NCBI GenBank assembly: GCA_003486645.1
Contig: DNGI01000109.1
Coordinates: forward strand, 1-12,440
DNA length: 12,440 bases
Reading direction: 5' to 3'
From: Cyanobacteria bacterium UBA11370
GTDB lineage: Bacteria > Cyanobacteriota > Cyanobacteriia > Cyanobacteriales > Coleofasciculaceae
The position numbers were made by a program, and so were the translations under genes. Numbering within the stretch: position 1 is the stretch's first letter; every line of letters begins with the position of its first letter. Below are positions 1-6,757 of this stretch, in pieces. The notes beneath the pieces are model-generated. The model did no database searches. It saw only the letters and a program-made list of their open reading frames with translations, and was not told the origin of the DNA.

Positions 1-26
1 GAGTATGAGAACCGCTATAGTTTGGG

Positions 27-644
27 ATGGAATCAACGAATACTTTTGATCGGGATTGGGTTGCTTATTATAATGCGGTGACAGGTCGTCCACCGCGAGA
101 TACGTTACTGGCTACGTTAGCGCGTTTTGAGGCTGAAAATTCCGTTAATGTTCCTCGGTTTGCTGTTGATCTTGGCTGTGGGGATGGACGGGATACGGTG
201 GAATTGTTAAGGCGAGGTTGGCGGGTTTTGGCAATTGATGGGGAAGCTGAGGCGATCGCTCGTTTGGTGAATCGTCCTGATATTGTGGCTAACCGTCTTG
301 AAACTCAAGTTAGTCGTTTTGAGGATTTAACCTTACCACAAGGCGTGGGTTTAGTCAATGGAAGTTTTTGTTTGCCGTTTTGTCCACCAGCGTATTTTCC
401 GAGTTTATGGGAAAAGATTGTTAATTGTTTAGTTCCGGGAGGGCGTTTTTGTGGTCAACTTTTTGGCGATCGCGATTCTTGGGCTGTTTATTCTTCTATG
501 ACTCATCATACCCGTTCCCAGGTTGATGAATTGCTGCAACCGTTTGAGGTGGAAGTGTTTGACGAGGAAGATCATCCAGGGAAGACGGCGTTAGGTGAGG
601 AAAAGTATTGGCATATTTTTCATATTGGGGCAAGGAAACGGTAG
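27..644 (+). CDS. Class I SAM-dependent methyltransferase, small-molecule type
   Basis: A 205-residue protein with a Rossmann-type methyltransferase fold. Motif I is VDLGCGDGRDT at residues 47-57, followed by the acidic end of strand 2 (AIDG, Asp71) that would hold the SAM ribose, a motif around SRFEDL (about 96-101), and a LVPGGRF turn in the C-terminal half. The layout resembles TehB/thiopurine-type methyltransferases. There is no DNA-recognition domain and no NPPY or DPPY motif, so a DNA methylase is unlikely. The ATG at 27 follows a weak GGG and lies near the window edge, so the upstream context is unknown. It is 73 bp from the next gene, with a tandem repeat between them, so co-transcription with the Dnd-associated gene is uncertain. 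It contains two HIP1 palindromes (252-259, 466-473), as expected of a resident gene. The substrate cannot be read from sequence. Confidence 0.85.
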   Translation: MESTNTFDRDWVAYYNAVTGRPPRDTLLATLARFEAENSVNVPRFAVDLGCGDGRDTVELLRRGWRVLAIDGEAEAIARLVNRPDIVANRLETQVSRFEDLTLPQGVGLVNGSFCLPFCPPAYFPSLWEKIVNCLVPGGRFCGQLFGDRDSWAVYSSMTHHTRSQVDELLQPFEVEVFDEEDHPGKTALGEEKYWHIFHIGARKR

Positions 645-655
645 AAAGTTTAACA

Positions 656-683
656 ATTCAAAATTCAAAATTCAAAATTCAAA
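656..683. repeat. (ATTCAAA)x4 heptamer tandem repeat
   Basis: Four perfect head-to-tail copies of ATTCAAA occupy 656-683 in the 73-bp spacer between the methyltransferase and the Dnd-associated gene. Short tandem heptamers of this kind are common between genes of filamentous cyanobacteria. No function is evident here. Confidence 0.9.
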
Positions 684-717
684 AATTTAAGAGTTTGAGT
701 AATTAGATATTAGGATA

Positions 718-1188
718 ATGGGTGCAATTAGAATTAGGGTGGCGAAGGATAAAGCGGATTTGGTGAAATCATTAGTTGCTGCCCATGATACAACTGGACC
801 CTTTCAAACGTATGCGGATGCGATCGCCTTTGCGGCGGCGTTGGGTGCGAAGTGGAAAAAGCGAGTTCCTTTGGGAGTTATTGCTAAAAAGGAACCTGCA
901 CCGATTGGATTGGAGATTTTTGTTTCTAGGGGCTACGATGTGCTGATTAAGGTATTGGCATTAGTGGAAACTAAAGAGGCAAAAATTCTTTCTTCGTTTC
1001 AGGAGAAGTCGGAGGAGGAACGCATCCATATTTTTGAGGAGTATGCCAATGGAGGATTGGAAATTTTACAAGATGAGTTTCGTCGAGGAGTGCTGGATTA
1101 TACCGATCAATTGTTGCTAGTTTTGAGTAATGAGAAATTTAAAAAAGAAACGGTTGAAGGGGAGTTTGATTTAAGTCGGTTTTTGTAA
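718..1188 (+). CDS. DNA phosphorothioation (Dnd) system-associated protein 4
   Basis: A 156-residue, mostly helical protein that I recognise as the Dnd-associated protein 4 family (TIGR04062 by memory), small proteins encoded beside dnd genes in bacteria and archaea. Visible hallmarks are an N-terminal basic RIRVAKDKADLV segment, a TYADAIAFAAALGAKWKKR helix (about 31-49), and the C-terminal EEYANGGLEIL signature (about 107-117). There are no catalytic motifs, signal peptide or membrane segment. Its biochemical role is unknown; by genomic association it belongs to phosphorothioate-dependent restriction or its control. The start at 718 has only a poor AGGA two bases upstream. The stop is 99 bp before the helicase gene start used here, on the same strand, so it may be read with that operon or separately. 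One HIP1 site lies at 820-827. The protein resembles the 153-residue product at 5486-5947 in its C-terminal motif. Confidence 0.75.
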   Translation: MGAIRIRVAKDKADLVKSLVAAHDTTGPFQTYADAIAFAAALGAKWKKRVPLGVIAKKEPAPIGLEIFVSRGYDVLIKVLALVETKEAKILSSFQEKSEEERIHIFEEYANGGLEILQDEFRRGVLDYTDQLLLVLSNEKFKKETVEGEFDLSRFL

Positions 1189-1250
1189 AAACTATTGTAG
1201 ATTGGACAAATAGCGTAGCGCGGCAGAAATAATCTTACACAACTAAGCTG

Positions 1251-1280
1251 TTGCCAATGTTCAGCTAATGCCCCCATACT
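1251..1280 (+). promoter_or_regulatory. Possible sigma70-type promoter of the helicase operon
   Basis: TTGCCA (1251-1256) and CATACT (1275-1280) are separated by 18 bases. The first is close to a -35 consensus and the second differs from TATACT at one base. Transcription would begin near 1287, practically on the GTG start codon at 1288. This fits better with translation starting at a downstream TTG (1327 or 1342). The call rests on pattern only. Confidence 0.3.
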
Positions 1281-1287
1281 GAAGATA

Positions 1288-3285
1288 GTGAGAAAAGCGT
1301 TAGGTTTTGTTCTAGGGGCAGCTAGATTGAGTTTAAGGAACTTGACGATTCAGGATGAGTACCGGAGTGATGGCTGCGATCTCATTAGAGAGTTCTATAT
1401 ACCGTGCCTAGAAAACGCTACGCTCTACAGACGAGCGGTAGGATTTTTCTCAAGTACCTCAATGGCAGTTGTCGCCAAAGGGCTGACGGCGCTGATTCGC
1501 TCTGGTGGTAAGATGCAGTTGGTAGCTTCTCCTTGTTTGTCTCAGGATGATGCCGATGCGATCATGAAAGGATTGAAACAACGAGAGGAAGTTATTGCTA
1601 GTGCCATTCTGCGAGAGTTAGATCGAGAATTTGAGCAAATTGTCAGAGATAGATTAGCTTGTCTAGCTTGGTTGTTGGGACAAGGAGTACTGGAAATCAA
1701 GTTAGCGCTAGCTAATAATATCCGCCAGCAGGGTATCTATCATGAAAAGCTGGGTATTTTTACTGATGCGGATGATAATATTGTTGCCTTCACGGGTTCA
1801 GCTAATGAGAGTTCCTCAGCATTAATTGATAATTTTGAATGTATTGATGTTTTCAGTTCGTGGCATTCTGGTGTAAGAGAGCGAGTATTAAGAAAAGCAG
1901 AAAACTTTCAACGGTTGTGGGATAATGAGACACCAAATGTTGAGGTAATCGGGTTTCCGGAAGCCGCAGCGCGATCGCTCCTGCGACTACGCCCAGAACA
2001 ACCACCAGCATGGGAACCTGGACTTTCTTATAAATCAAAATCATTCTTGGTTTCTGAGCGAAAAGAAAGTTACAATACCAATGATTTGTGGAGTCATCAA
2101 ACGGAGGCAAAAAATGCTTTTTTGCAGCACCGATGTGGCATTTTAGAAATGGCAACGGGGACGGGCAAAACTCGTACTACTCTAAAGATTTTGCAACATT
2201 TAGTAGCAACACAAGCAATTAACTCGGCTATTGTCACGGTAACTGGAACGGATCTCCTCGATCAATGGGCAAAGGAATTATATGCTGTTGCTAGTAATTT
2301 GAATCCTAGATTTCGTGTCCTCAAGCATTATGAAAACCATCACCAACGAGATGAATATGATTTAGAACCCAACAACAGCGTGTTAGTTGTTTCGCGCCAT
2401 GCTCTCCGTAATGTATTGCGAGGGTTAACCCGAACAATCAGAAGTCGCTTGTTGATTGTTCATGATGAAGTTCATGGGTTAGGAAGCCCCGAAAATATTG
2501 AAGATTTAGACGGGTTATCTGAAGGCATTGCTTATCGGCTGGGATTAAGCGCAACTCCAGAACGAGAATATGATTTGGCAGGGACTCAATTCATTGAAGA
2601 AAATGTTGGCTCAGTCATCTATAGGTTTAGTCTTGAGGATGCGATTCGTAGGGGAATTCTTTGTGAATTTGATTACTACCCCATCGAGTATGAATTATCC
2701 GATGAAGATAGGCAAAGAATTAAAAATGTTTACAGTTTAAAGAAGGCTCGAAAAGCTGAAGGCAAACCCATGTCTCAAGAGGAGTTTTGGACAGCATTAG
2801 CAAGGGTTTACAAAACCTCTAGAACAAAATTGCCCTATTTTGAGCAGTTTATAGCAAAACGCCCAGAAATACTAGAGCGCTGTCTCGTATTTGTTGAAGA
2901 TCGCCAATATGGTGATGAAGTATTAAATATTATTCATCAACATCGCTATGATTTCCATACCTATTATGCAGATGATCATAGGCAGAACTTAGTAGACTTT
3001 GCCAGCGGTAAAATTTCTTGTTTGATTACCTGCCATCGAATTTCTCAAGGTATCGATATTCCCTCGTTACGTTCAGTTATTTTATTTTCATCAGCACGGG
3101 CGAAATTGGAAACGATCCAGAGGATGGGGCGATGCTTGCGGAAAGACCCTACCGAGCCAAATAAACGGGCTGTTGTGGTTGACTTTGTTCGGGTTCAAGA
3201 TGAATATAAAGAGGAGTTAAATGCTGACCAACTTCGTAAGGAATGGCTGATAGGTCTATCTGAAATTTGTAATACTTTAACATAA
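1288..3285 (+). CDS. PLD-nuclease/SF2 helicase fusion, Dnd-system restriction enzyme family
   Basis: A 665-residue, two-part protein. Residues about 20-215 form a phospholipase-D-like domain with a single HxK motif (H152-E-K154) followed by TGSANES, the usual HKD-type nuclease arrangement. Residues about 265-660 are a superfamily 2 helicase: Walker A ATGTGKT with K294, DEVH box at 393-396, motif III SATPE near 421, motif V GIDIP, and motif VI QRMGRCLRK from 611. It matches the family named 'DNA phosphorothioation system restriction enzyme' (TIGR04095 by memory) with an N-terminal PLD extension. It is probably the ATP-driven translocase that finds and attacks unmodified DNA. The stop lies 2 bp before the next ATG, so it heads a four-gene operon. 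The start is uncertain: GTG 1288 has no good ribosome site, whereas TTG 1327 follows AGGGG by nine bases and TTG 1342 sits just before the conserved-looking TIQDEYRSD. Confidence 0.85.
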   Translation: MRKALGFVLGAARLSLRNLTIQDEYRSDGCDLIREFYIPCLENATLYRRAVGFFSSTSMAVVAKGLTALIRSGGKMQLVASPCLSQDDADAIMKGLKQREEVIASAILRELDREFEQIVRDRLACLAWLLGQGVLEIKLALANNIRQQGIYHEKLGIFTDADDNIVAFTGSANESSSALIDNFECIDVFSSWHSGVRERVLRKAENFQRLWDNETPNVEVIGFPEAAARSLLRLRPEQPPAWEPGLSYKSKSFLVSERKESYNTNDLWSHQTEAKNAFLQHRCGILEMATGTGKTRTTLKILQHLVATQAINSAIVTVTGTDLLDQWAKELYAVASNLNPRFRVLKHYENHHQRDEYDLEPNNSVLVVSRHALRNVLRGLTRTIRSRLLIVHDEVHGLGSPENIEDLDGLSEGIAYRLGLSATPEREYDLAGTQFIEENVGSVIYRFSLEDAIRRGILCEFDYYPIEYELSDEDRQRIKNVYSLKKARKAEGKPMSQEEFWTALARVYKTSRTKLPYFEQFIAKRPEILERCLVFVEDRQYGDEVLNIIHQHRYDFHTYYADDHRQNLVDFASGKISCLITCHRISQGIDIPSLRSVILFSSARAKLETIQRMGRCLRKDPTEPNKRAVVVDFVRVQDEYKEELNADQLRKEWLIGLSEICNTLT

Positions 3286-3287
3286 CT

Positions 3288-3506
3288 ATGGCTATCGACC
3301 CAAAAGTATATGAAGCGGTGTACACCGTTGTCCAAAATTATAATCAACCAGAAAAACTGGCATTCAAAATGATGCGGTGGTTAGAGCAGGTATCTGAAAA
3401 CCCTGCTACCTTATCAAGCCCAGATGATGTTAAAACTTGGATAGATACGATTTTCGATGCTGTCCAGACGGATGACTATCAAGACGAAGATGAGGTAGAA
3501 GAATGA
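3288..3506 (+). CDS. Small acidic protein of the helicase-ATPase operon
   Basis: A 72-residue protein I do not recognise. It starts 2 bp after the helicase stop and its TGA overlaps the ATPase ATG (ATGA, 3503-3506), so it is very likely real and translationally coupled to both partners. It appears helical, with YEAVYTVVQNY and AFKMMRWLEQV segments, and ends in a strongly acidic tail (DDYQDEDEVEE). There are no cysteines, signal peptide or membrane segment. An acidic tail suggests a binding partner, inhibitor or DNA-mimic-like adaptor for one of the neighbouring ATPases, but that is inference. Its position corresponds to the second, uncharacterised gene of four-gene phosphorothioate restriction sets. 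Confidence 0.75.
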   Translation: MAIDPKVYEAVYTVVQNYNQPEKLAFKMMRWLEQVSENPATLSSPDDVKTWIDTIFDAVQTDDYQDEDEVEE

Positions 3507-5479
3507 GCTTACAATTCGCCCTCTTAGGGTGGTCTGCTTCTGGGTTACGATGTCCTGACCATGAAGTACATCTGAGTCCGCCAAATAGCATTCAACCGTA
3601 TCCGGTTACATTGGTACAAATGCCGAATGGAACTGGCAAGACGACAACCTTAAATATGCTACGTGCTACTCTGTCTGGAGCAGCAAGGCAGTGGAGTTCG
3701 GAAAAGATTCGGGAATTTCGGCGCAGCAGTAATTCATCTCAAATCGGTAAATTTATTATCAAATTAGCAGTTAACGGGAACCGACTAACCTTTGAACTAG
3801 AGCTAGACTTTAAGAAGGGTAGATCTATGTACAGAACCAGTTACGGGACTGGCATTCAAGATGGTTTTTGCCCACCCGCTCAACTCCGAAAATTTCTCAA
3901 TTTAGATTTTGTTAATCTTTTTGTATTTGATGGAGAATTAGCAAGTAATTTACTAGATCCAAAGCAGACACGCGCCCGTAATGCTATTGATTCTCTGTTT
4001 CAACTATCATTACTGGAAGAAGTAGCTAATAAACTACAAGAAAATTGGGAAAGACACGCCGAGTCTGCAAGTTCTAAATCTAGTAAAGGCTTAAATCGTC
4101 GGAAAAATAGATTAAATGAGCTAAAGAGGAAACGAGATAAGATTAACAAAGAACAAGAGAGACTCCACAAAGACAAATCTCAGCTCGAATTAGATATACA
4201 GGAAGCAGATCAAGATTATGAAATAGCGTTGAGCAAAGATCAGAATATAGGCAGTCAGTTGACACTATTGAAAGGTCAACTGGACACAGCAGAAAAGGGG
4301 GTAACATGGAAAGTTACCGAAGCGATCGCCAATATGCGAAATCCCCAAACACTTCTGCCTGAGTTTGGTACAGCCCTTCAGAATCTGAAAGCTAATTTAG
4401 ATCGGCTAAAATTACCAACATCGACATCAAGGCAGTTTTTTGAGGAACTGGCAGAGGAGCGAGAATGTGTATGTGGTAGAACGATTGACTGTGGGATTCG
4501 CCAGAAGATTCGCGATCGCGCTAAGAATTATCTGGGAGAGGATGAAGTTGGAGTTTTAAATAATATTAAAGCTGATATTGCCACCTATTGCGCTGAAAAC
4601 CCAGCAACTTACCACCAAGAACTTCAGGAACAATTGAAAGATTTAGGAACCTTTATCAGAAAGCGAGATGAGCTAAAAACAGAACTAGATTCTCTGGAAG
4701 CAGATCGTCTAGCACAGGGAGACTCAGATCTAGAGGAAAAAAAGAAGTGTCTGGAGGAACTGCGAAAAAAATTTAACGTATGTACTGAACGTTTAAAAGA
4801 AATTGAGCGATCTCCCCATAGCAAACCCAGCGACGATACAGACTGCATTAAAGAATTAGATAAATTAATTGAAAAAGCCGAATATGATGTGGCTGAAGCA
4901 ACAGAAACTTTAACACTTAAACGCAAAACGGAGATTGCCAGAAGCATTCTTCTTGAAGCGCATCAGCAAGCAAGGGAAGAACTAAGGAAATACATTCTTG
5001 AGCAAACAAATAACCGCATTACCCAGTTACTGTCCAGAGATCCAGTTTTGCTAGAAGATATCCAAAACTCACTCAGGCTGAGAGGTCAAGGGGGAGCAAG
5101 CGTAGGTCAAACTCTATCAGTTAGCTATGCTTTCCTAGCAACATTATTTAATCGGAGTGACCACCAATTACCTTTTATTGTAGATAGTCCGGCGGGAGCG
5201 CTGGATCTCAATGTGCGCCCAGAAGTAGCACGTCTAATTCCTTCATTGTGCGATCAGTTTGTAGCGTTTACTATTTCCAGTGAGAGACAGAGTTTTGTTG
5301 ATATTTTACATCAGGCAGCAAAGGAGAAGGTAGAATATTTAACACTATTTCGGAAAACATCTCGAATGAATGAACTCTGGCGTAATGTCCCCCCAGAACA
5401 GCTCAAAGAAACTGTTGATGGGGTAATTATCAAAGGAAAAGACTTTTTTGATCGCTTCGACCTAGATAAGGAGATATAG
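3503..5479 (+). CDS. SMC/Rad50-like AAA ATPase, DndD-related
   Basis: A 658-residue protein built like a small SMC/Rad50 ATPase and close to DndD in length. The N-terminal half-ATPase carries Walker A PNGTGKTT (K46, T47), with Met40 where SMC proteins usually have Gly. Charged coiled coils follow at about 190-270 and 390-500. Between them, at the exact middle, sits a cysteine knuckle (C322-V-C324-G-R, then C330), where a Rad50-type zinc hook would be. The C-terminal lobe has an altered signature loop (SVGQTLSVSYAF from 533) and Walker B FIVDSPAGALD (D561). It overlaps the 72-residue gene by 4 bp and is followed after 6 bp by the 153-residue gene. It is either a divergent DndD of the modification complex or, more likely from its operon, the SMC-like partner of the restriction helicase. 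HIP1 sites lie at 4322-4329 and 4512-4519. Confidence 0.8.
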   Translation: MSLQFALLGWSASGLRCPDHEVHLSPPNSIQPYPVTLVQMPNGTGKTTTLNMLRATLSGAARQWSSEKIREFRRSSNSSQIGKFIIKLAVNGNRLTFELELDFKKGRSMYRTSYGTGIQDGFCPPAQLRKFLNLDFVNLFVFDGELASNLLDPKQTRARNAIDSLFQLSLLEEVANKLQENWERHAESASSKSSKGLNRRKNRLNELKRKRDKINKEQERLHKDKSQLELDIQEADQDYEIALSKDQNIGSQLTLLKGQLDTAEKGVTWKVTEAIANMRNPQTLLPEFGTALQNLKANLDRLKLPTSTSRQFFEELAEERECVCGRTIDCGIRQKIRDRAKNYLGEDEVGVLNNIKADIATYCAENPATYHQELQEQLKDLGTFIRKRDELKTELDSLEADRLAQGDSDLEEKKKCLEELRKKFNVCTERLKEIERSPHSKPSDDTDCIKELDKLIEKAEYDVAEATETLTLKRKTEIARSILLEAHQQAREELRKYILEQTNNRITQLLSRDPVLLEDIQNSLRLRGQGGASVGQTLSVSYAFLATLFNRSDHQLPFIVDSPAGALDLNVRPEVARLIPSLCDQFVAFTISSERQSFVDILHQAAKEKVEYLTLFRKTSRMNELWRNVPPEQLKETVDGVIIKGKDFFDRFDLDKEI

Positions 5480-5485
5480 GCAAAG

Positions 5486-5947
5486 ATGGATTTTCAATTG
5501 CGTAAAGATGCTCGGAAGTGGTTTAAGGATATCTCCAGCAATTATCCCATCCTTTTTGACCTCTACTATCTTTGTTTGATGGCAGGTTTTGCCTCCGGAC
5601 GCAAAAATCTTGATATTCATTCTGATGATGTAGATGATTTAGTGGAAAACTTCCCTGGAGAATTTCGTTCTCGCGGAAGACTTTTAGTTGGACTTTTGAT
5701 TCATACAGAAATATCCCGTTTGGGAATAGACTTAGATGAGCGGGATGCTGTTTACCGTCGAGTAGCTGAATTAGTAGAGCCAAACTCGCCCTCTTATATG
5801 TCTAATGAAGGGGTTCGTTTAATGAATCAGTATGCTCATGGAGGGTTTGACGCACTATGTGAGTACTTTGGTGATAGACCTCGTTCAATTGAAACATTTA
5901 TTAGGAAATACTTTCGTTGTGTCAACGATATCAAAAAGAACGTTTAA
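5486..5947 (+). CDS. Helical protein of the Dnd-associated operon, resembling Dnd-associated protein 4
   Basis: A 153-residue protein, last gene of the four-gene operon, starting 6 bp after the ATPase stop with AAGGAGAT at 5468-5475 ahead of it as a ribosome site. I cannot assign it to a named family. By eye it shares the plan of the protein at 718-1188: an N-terminal helix, a LYYLCLMAGFASGRKNLDI helix followed by a loop, a LLVGLLIHTEIS helix, and the C-terminal signature NQYAHGGFDALCEYF (about 113-127), comparable to EEYANGGLEILQDEF. The same order of parts is loosely reminiscent of DndE. It has no catalytic residues, signal peptide or transmembrane helix. A role as a small DNA-binding or bridging subunit of the preceding ATPase is inferred, by analogy with DndE and DndD. 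Confidence 0.75.
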   Translation: MDFQLRKDARKWFKDISSNYPILFDLYYLCLMAGFASGRKNLDIHSDDVDDLVENFPGEFRSRGRLLVGLLIHTEISRLGIDLDERDAVYRRVAELVEPNSPSYMSNEGVRLMNQYAHGGFDALCEYFGDRPRSIETFIRKYFRCVNDIKKNV

Positions 5948-6009
5948 GATTAAATTTATCTTACAGCAGTTTCCGCTCTAATGTGGTAGACTTAGTTAAT
6001 ACTCAATAT

Positions 6010-6029
6010 TTAACAAATCGGTTTGTTAA
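6010..6029. terminator. AT-rich hairpin between convergent genes, possible bidirectional terminator
   Basis: TTAACAAA (6010-6017) and TTTGTTAA (6022-6029) form a perfect 8-bp stem around a TCGG loop, midway between the convergent 153-residue gene and the Uma2 gene. There is no long T-run on either side and the stem has only one GC pair, so termination would be weak. The remainder of 5948-6076 shows nothing else recognisable. Confidence 0.35.
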
Positions 6030-6076
6030 TTGCTGCTACTTTACTTCATAACAGAGAGAACGGCTGTAATTTTCAC

Positions 6077-6724
6077 TTAACTAAACTGACTCAAAATCCA
6101 GCGCGTAACTGCACCATGATCTTGAGAATGACTGCGCTCTAAAGCTTCTTTAACCAACGTTATAGTTAGACCTGGTAAAACTTGTGATATACTAATTAAT
6201 CTACTCCCACCATCGACAATAGTAAAAGCCGTTACTTCTGCTCGATTAACATCCACAACCCAATATTCTTGCACTCCCAGTTGCTCATAAAGTAACCGCT
6301 TTTCTCCTAAATCCTCACTCAGAGAAGATGCTGCCATTTCCACAACAAAGGCAGGCGGGGCAAATTGATTCAAATCCACAGGAGAATTACTGCGAGGGGG
6401 AATATTTTCTAGGTTAGCTATGTAAAATGCTATATCGGGTTGAGCTTCCTGTAATCCTGTTTTCCTAAAACTACAGTTCGTTAGTTCTTTAACGGGTATT
6501 TTTTTGAGAGCGCAAAAAAGAATTACTAAAGTTGAAATAATAGAGTTATCTTCAGCATGATTCCAGCCAATGGGTGTCATCTCAATTCGTGCTTTGCCTC
6601 GGTTATAGTAAGATTTTCCATTTTCATAGGTGGCATTGTATGCTAATACTATAAACTCGTCCCAGGTACAATTAACCCAGGTATCGGTAGTAAAGTTTTG
6701 CAGTAAGGTTGTAGAGGTATTCAT
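6077..6724 (-). CDS. Uma2-family (DUF820) PD-(D/E)XK endonuclease
   Basis: A 215-residue protein of the Uma2 restriction-endonuclease-fold family, found in many copies in cyanobacterial genomes. The nuclease core is intact by eye: E48 in the RIEMTP segment, QPDIAF with D97, PAFVVEM with E129, and K142 in the DLGEKRLLYEQLGVQEYWVVDV stretch typical of the family. It lies 33 bp downstream of the DGQHR gene on the minus strand and could be read through from it, and it is convergent with the helicase operon. Most members have no known target; links to mobile elements and accessory regions are common. Nothing ties it specifically to phosphorothioation, so it may be a passenger. There are no HIP1 sites within it. 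Confidence 0.85.
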   Translation of the reverse strand: MNTSTTLLQNFTTDTWVNCTWDEFIVLAYNATYENGKSYYNRGKARIEMTPIGWNHAEDNSIISTLVILFCALKKIPVKELTNCSFRKTGLQEAQPDIAFYIANLENIPPRSNSPVDLNQFAPPAFVVEMAASSLSEDLGEKRLLYEQLGVQEYWVVDVNRAEVTAFTIVDGGSRLISISQVLPGLTITLVKEALERSHSQDHGAVTRWILSQFS

Positions 6725-6757
6725 AGACTGAGCTGAGGATGGTAATGGTTATTTATC

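Noticed and set aside
1..81. Frame from base 1 reading EYENRYSLGWNQRILLIGIGLLIIMR to a stop, as the tail of an upstream gene
   Set aside because: It overlaps the first 18 codons of the methyltransferase and has no recognisable family; too short to support.
27..644. DNA methyltransferase partner of a classical restriction system
   Set aside because: No DPPY/NPPY motif and no target-recognition region; it resembles small-molecule methyltransferases.
656..683. ATTCAAA repeat as a CRISPR array
   Set aside because: The units are 7 bp, contiguous and without spacers; no cas genes are present.
4624..4947. Minus-strand serine-rich 107-residue frame inside the ATPase gene
   Set aside because: Antisense shadow of a Glu/Lys-rich coiled coil; low complexity and no ribosome site.
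5486..5947. Calling the 153-residue protein DndE outright
   Set aside because: It is longer than usual DndE (about 110-130 residues) and lacks a clear DndE N-terminal pattern; only the general helical plan is similar.
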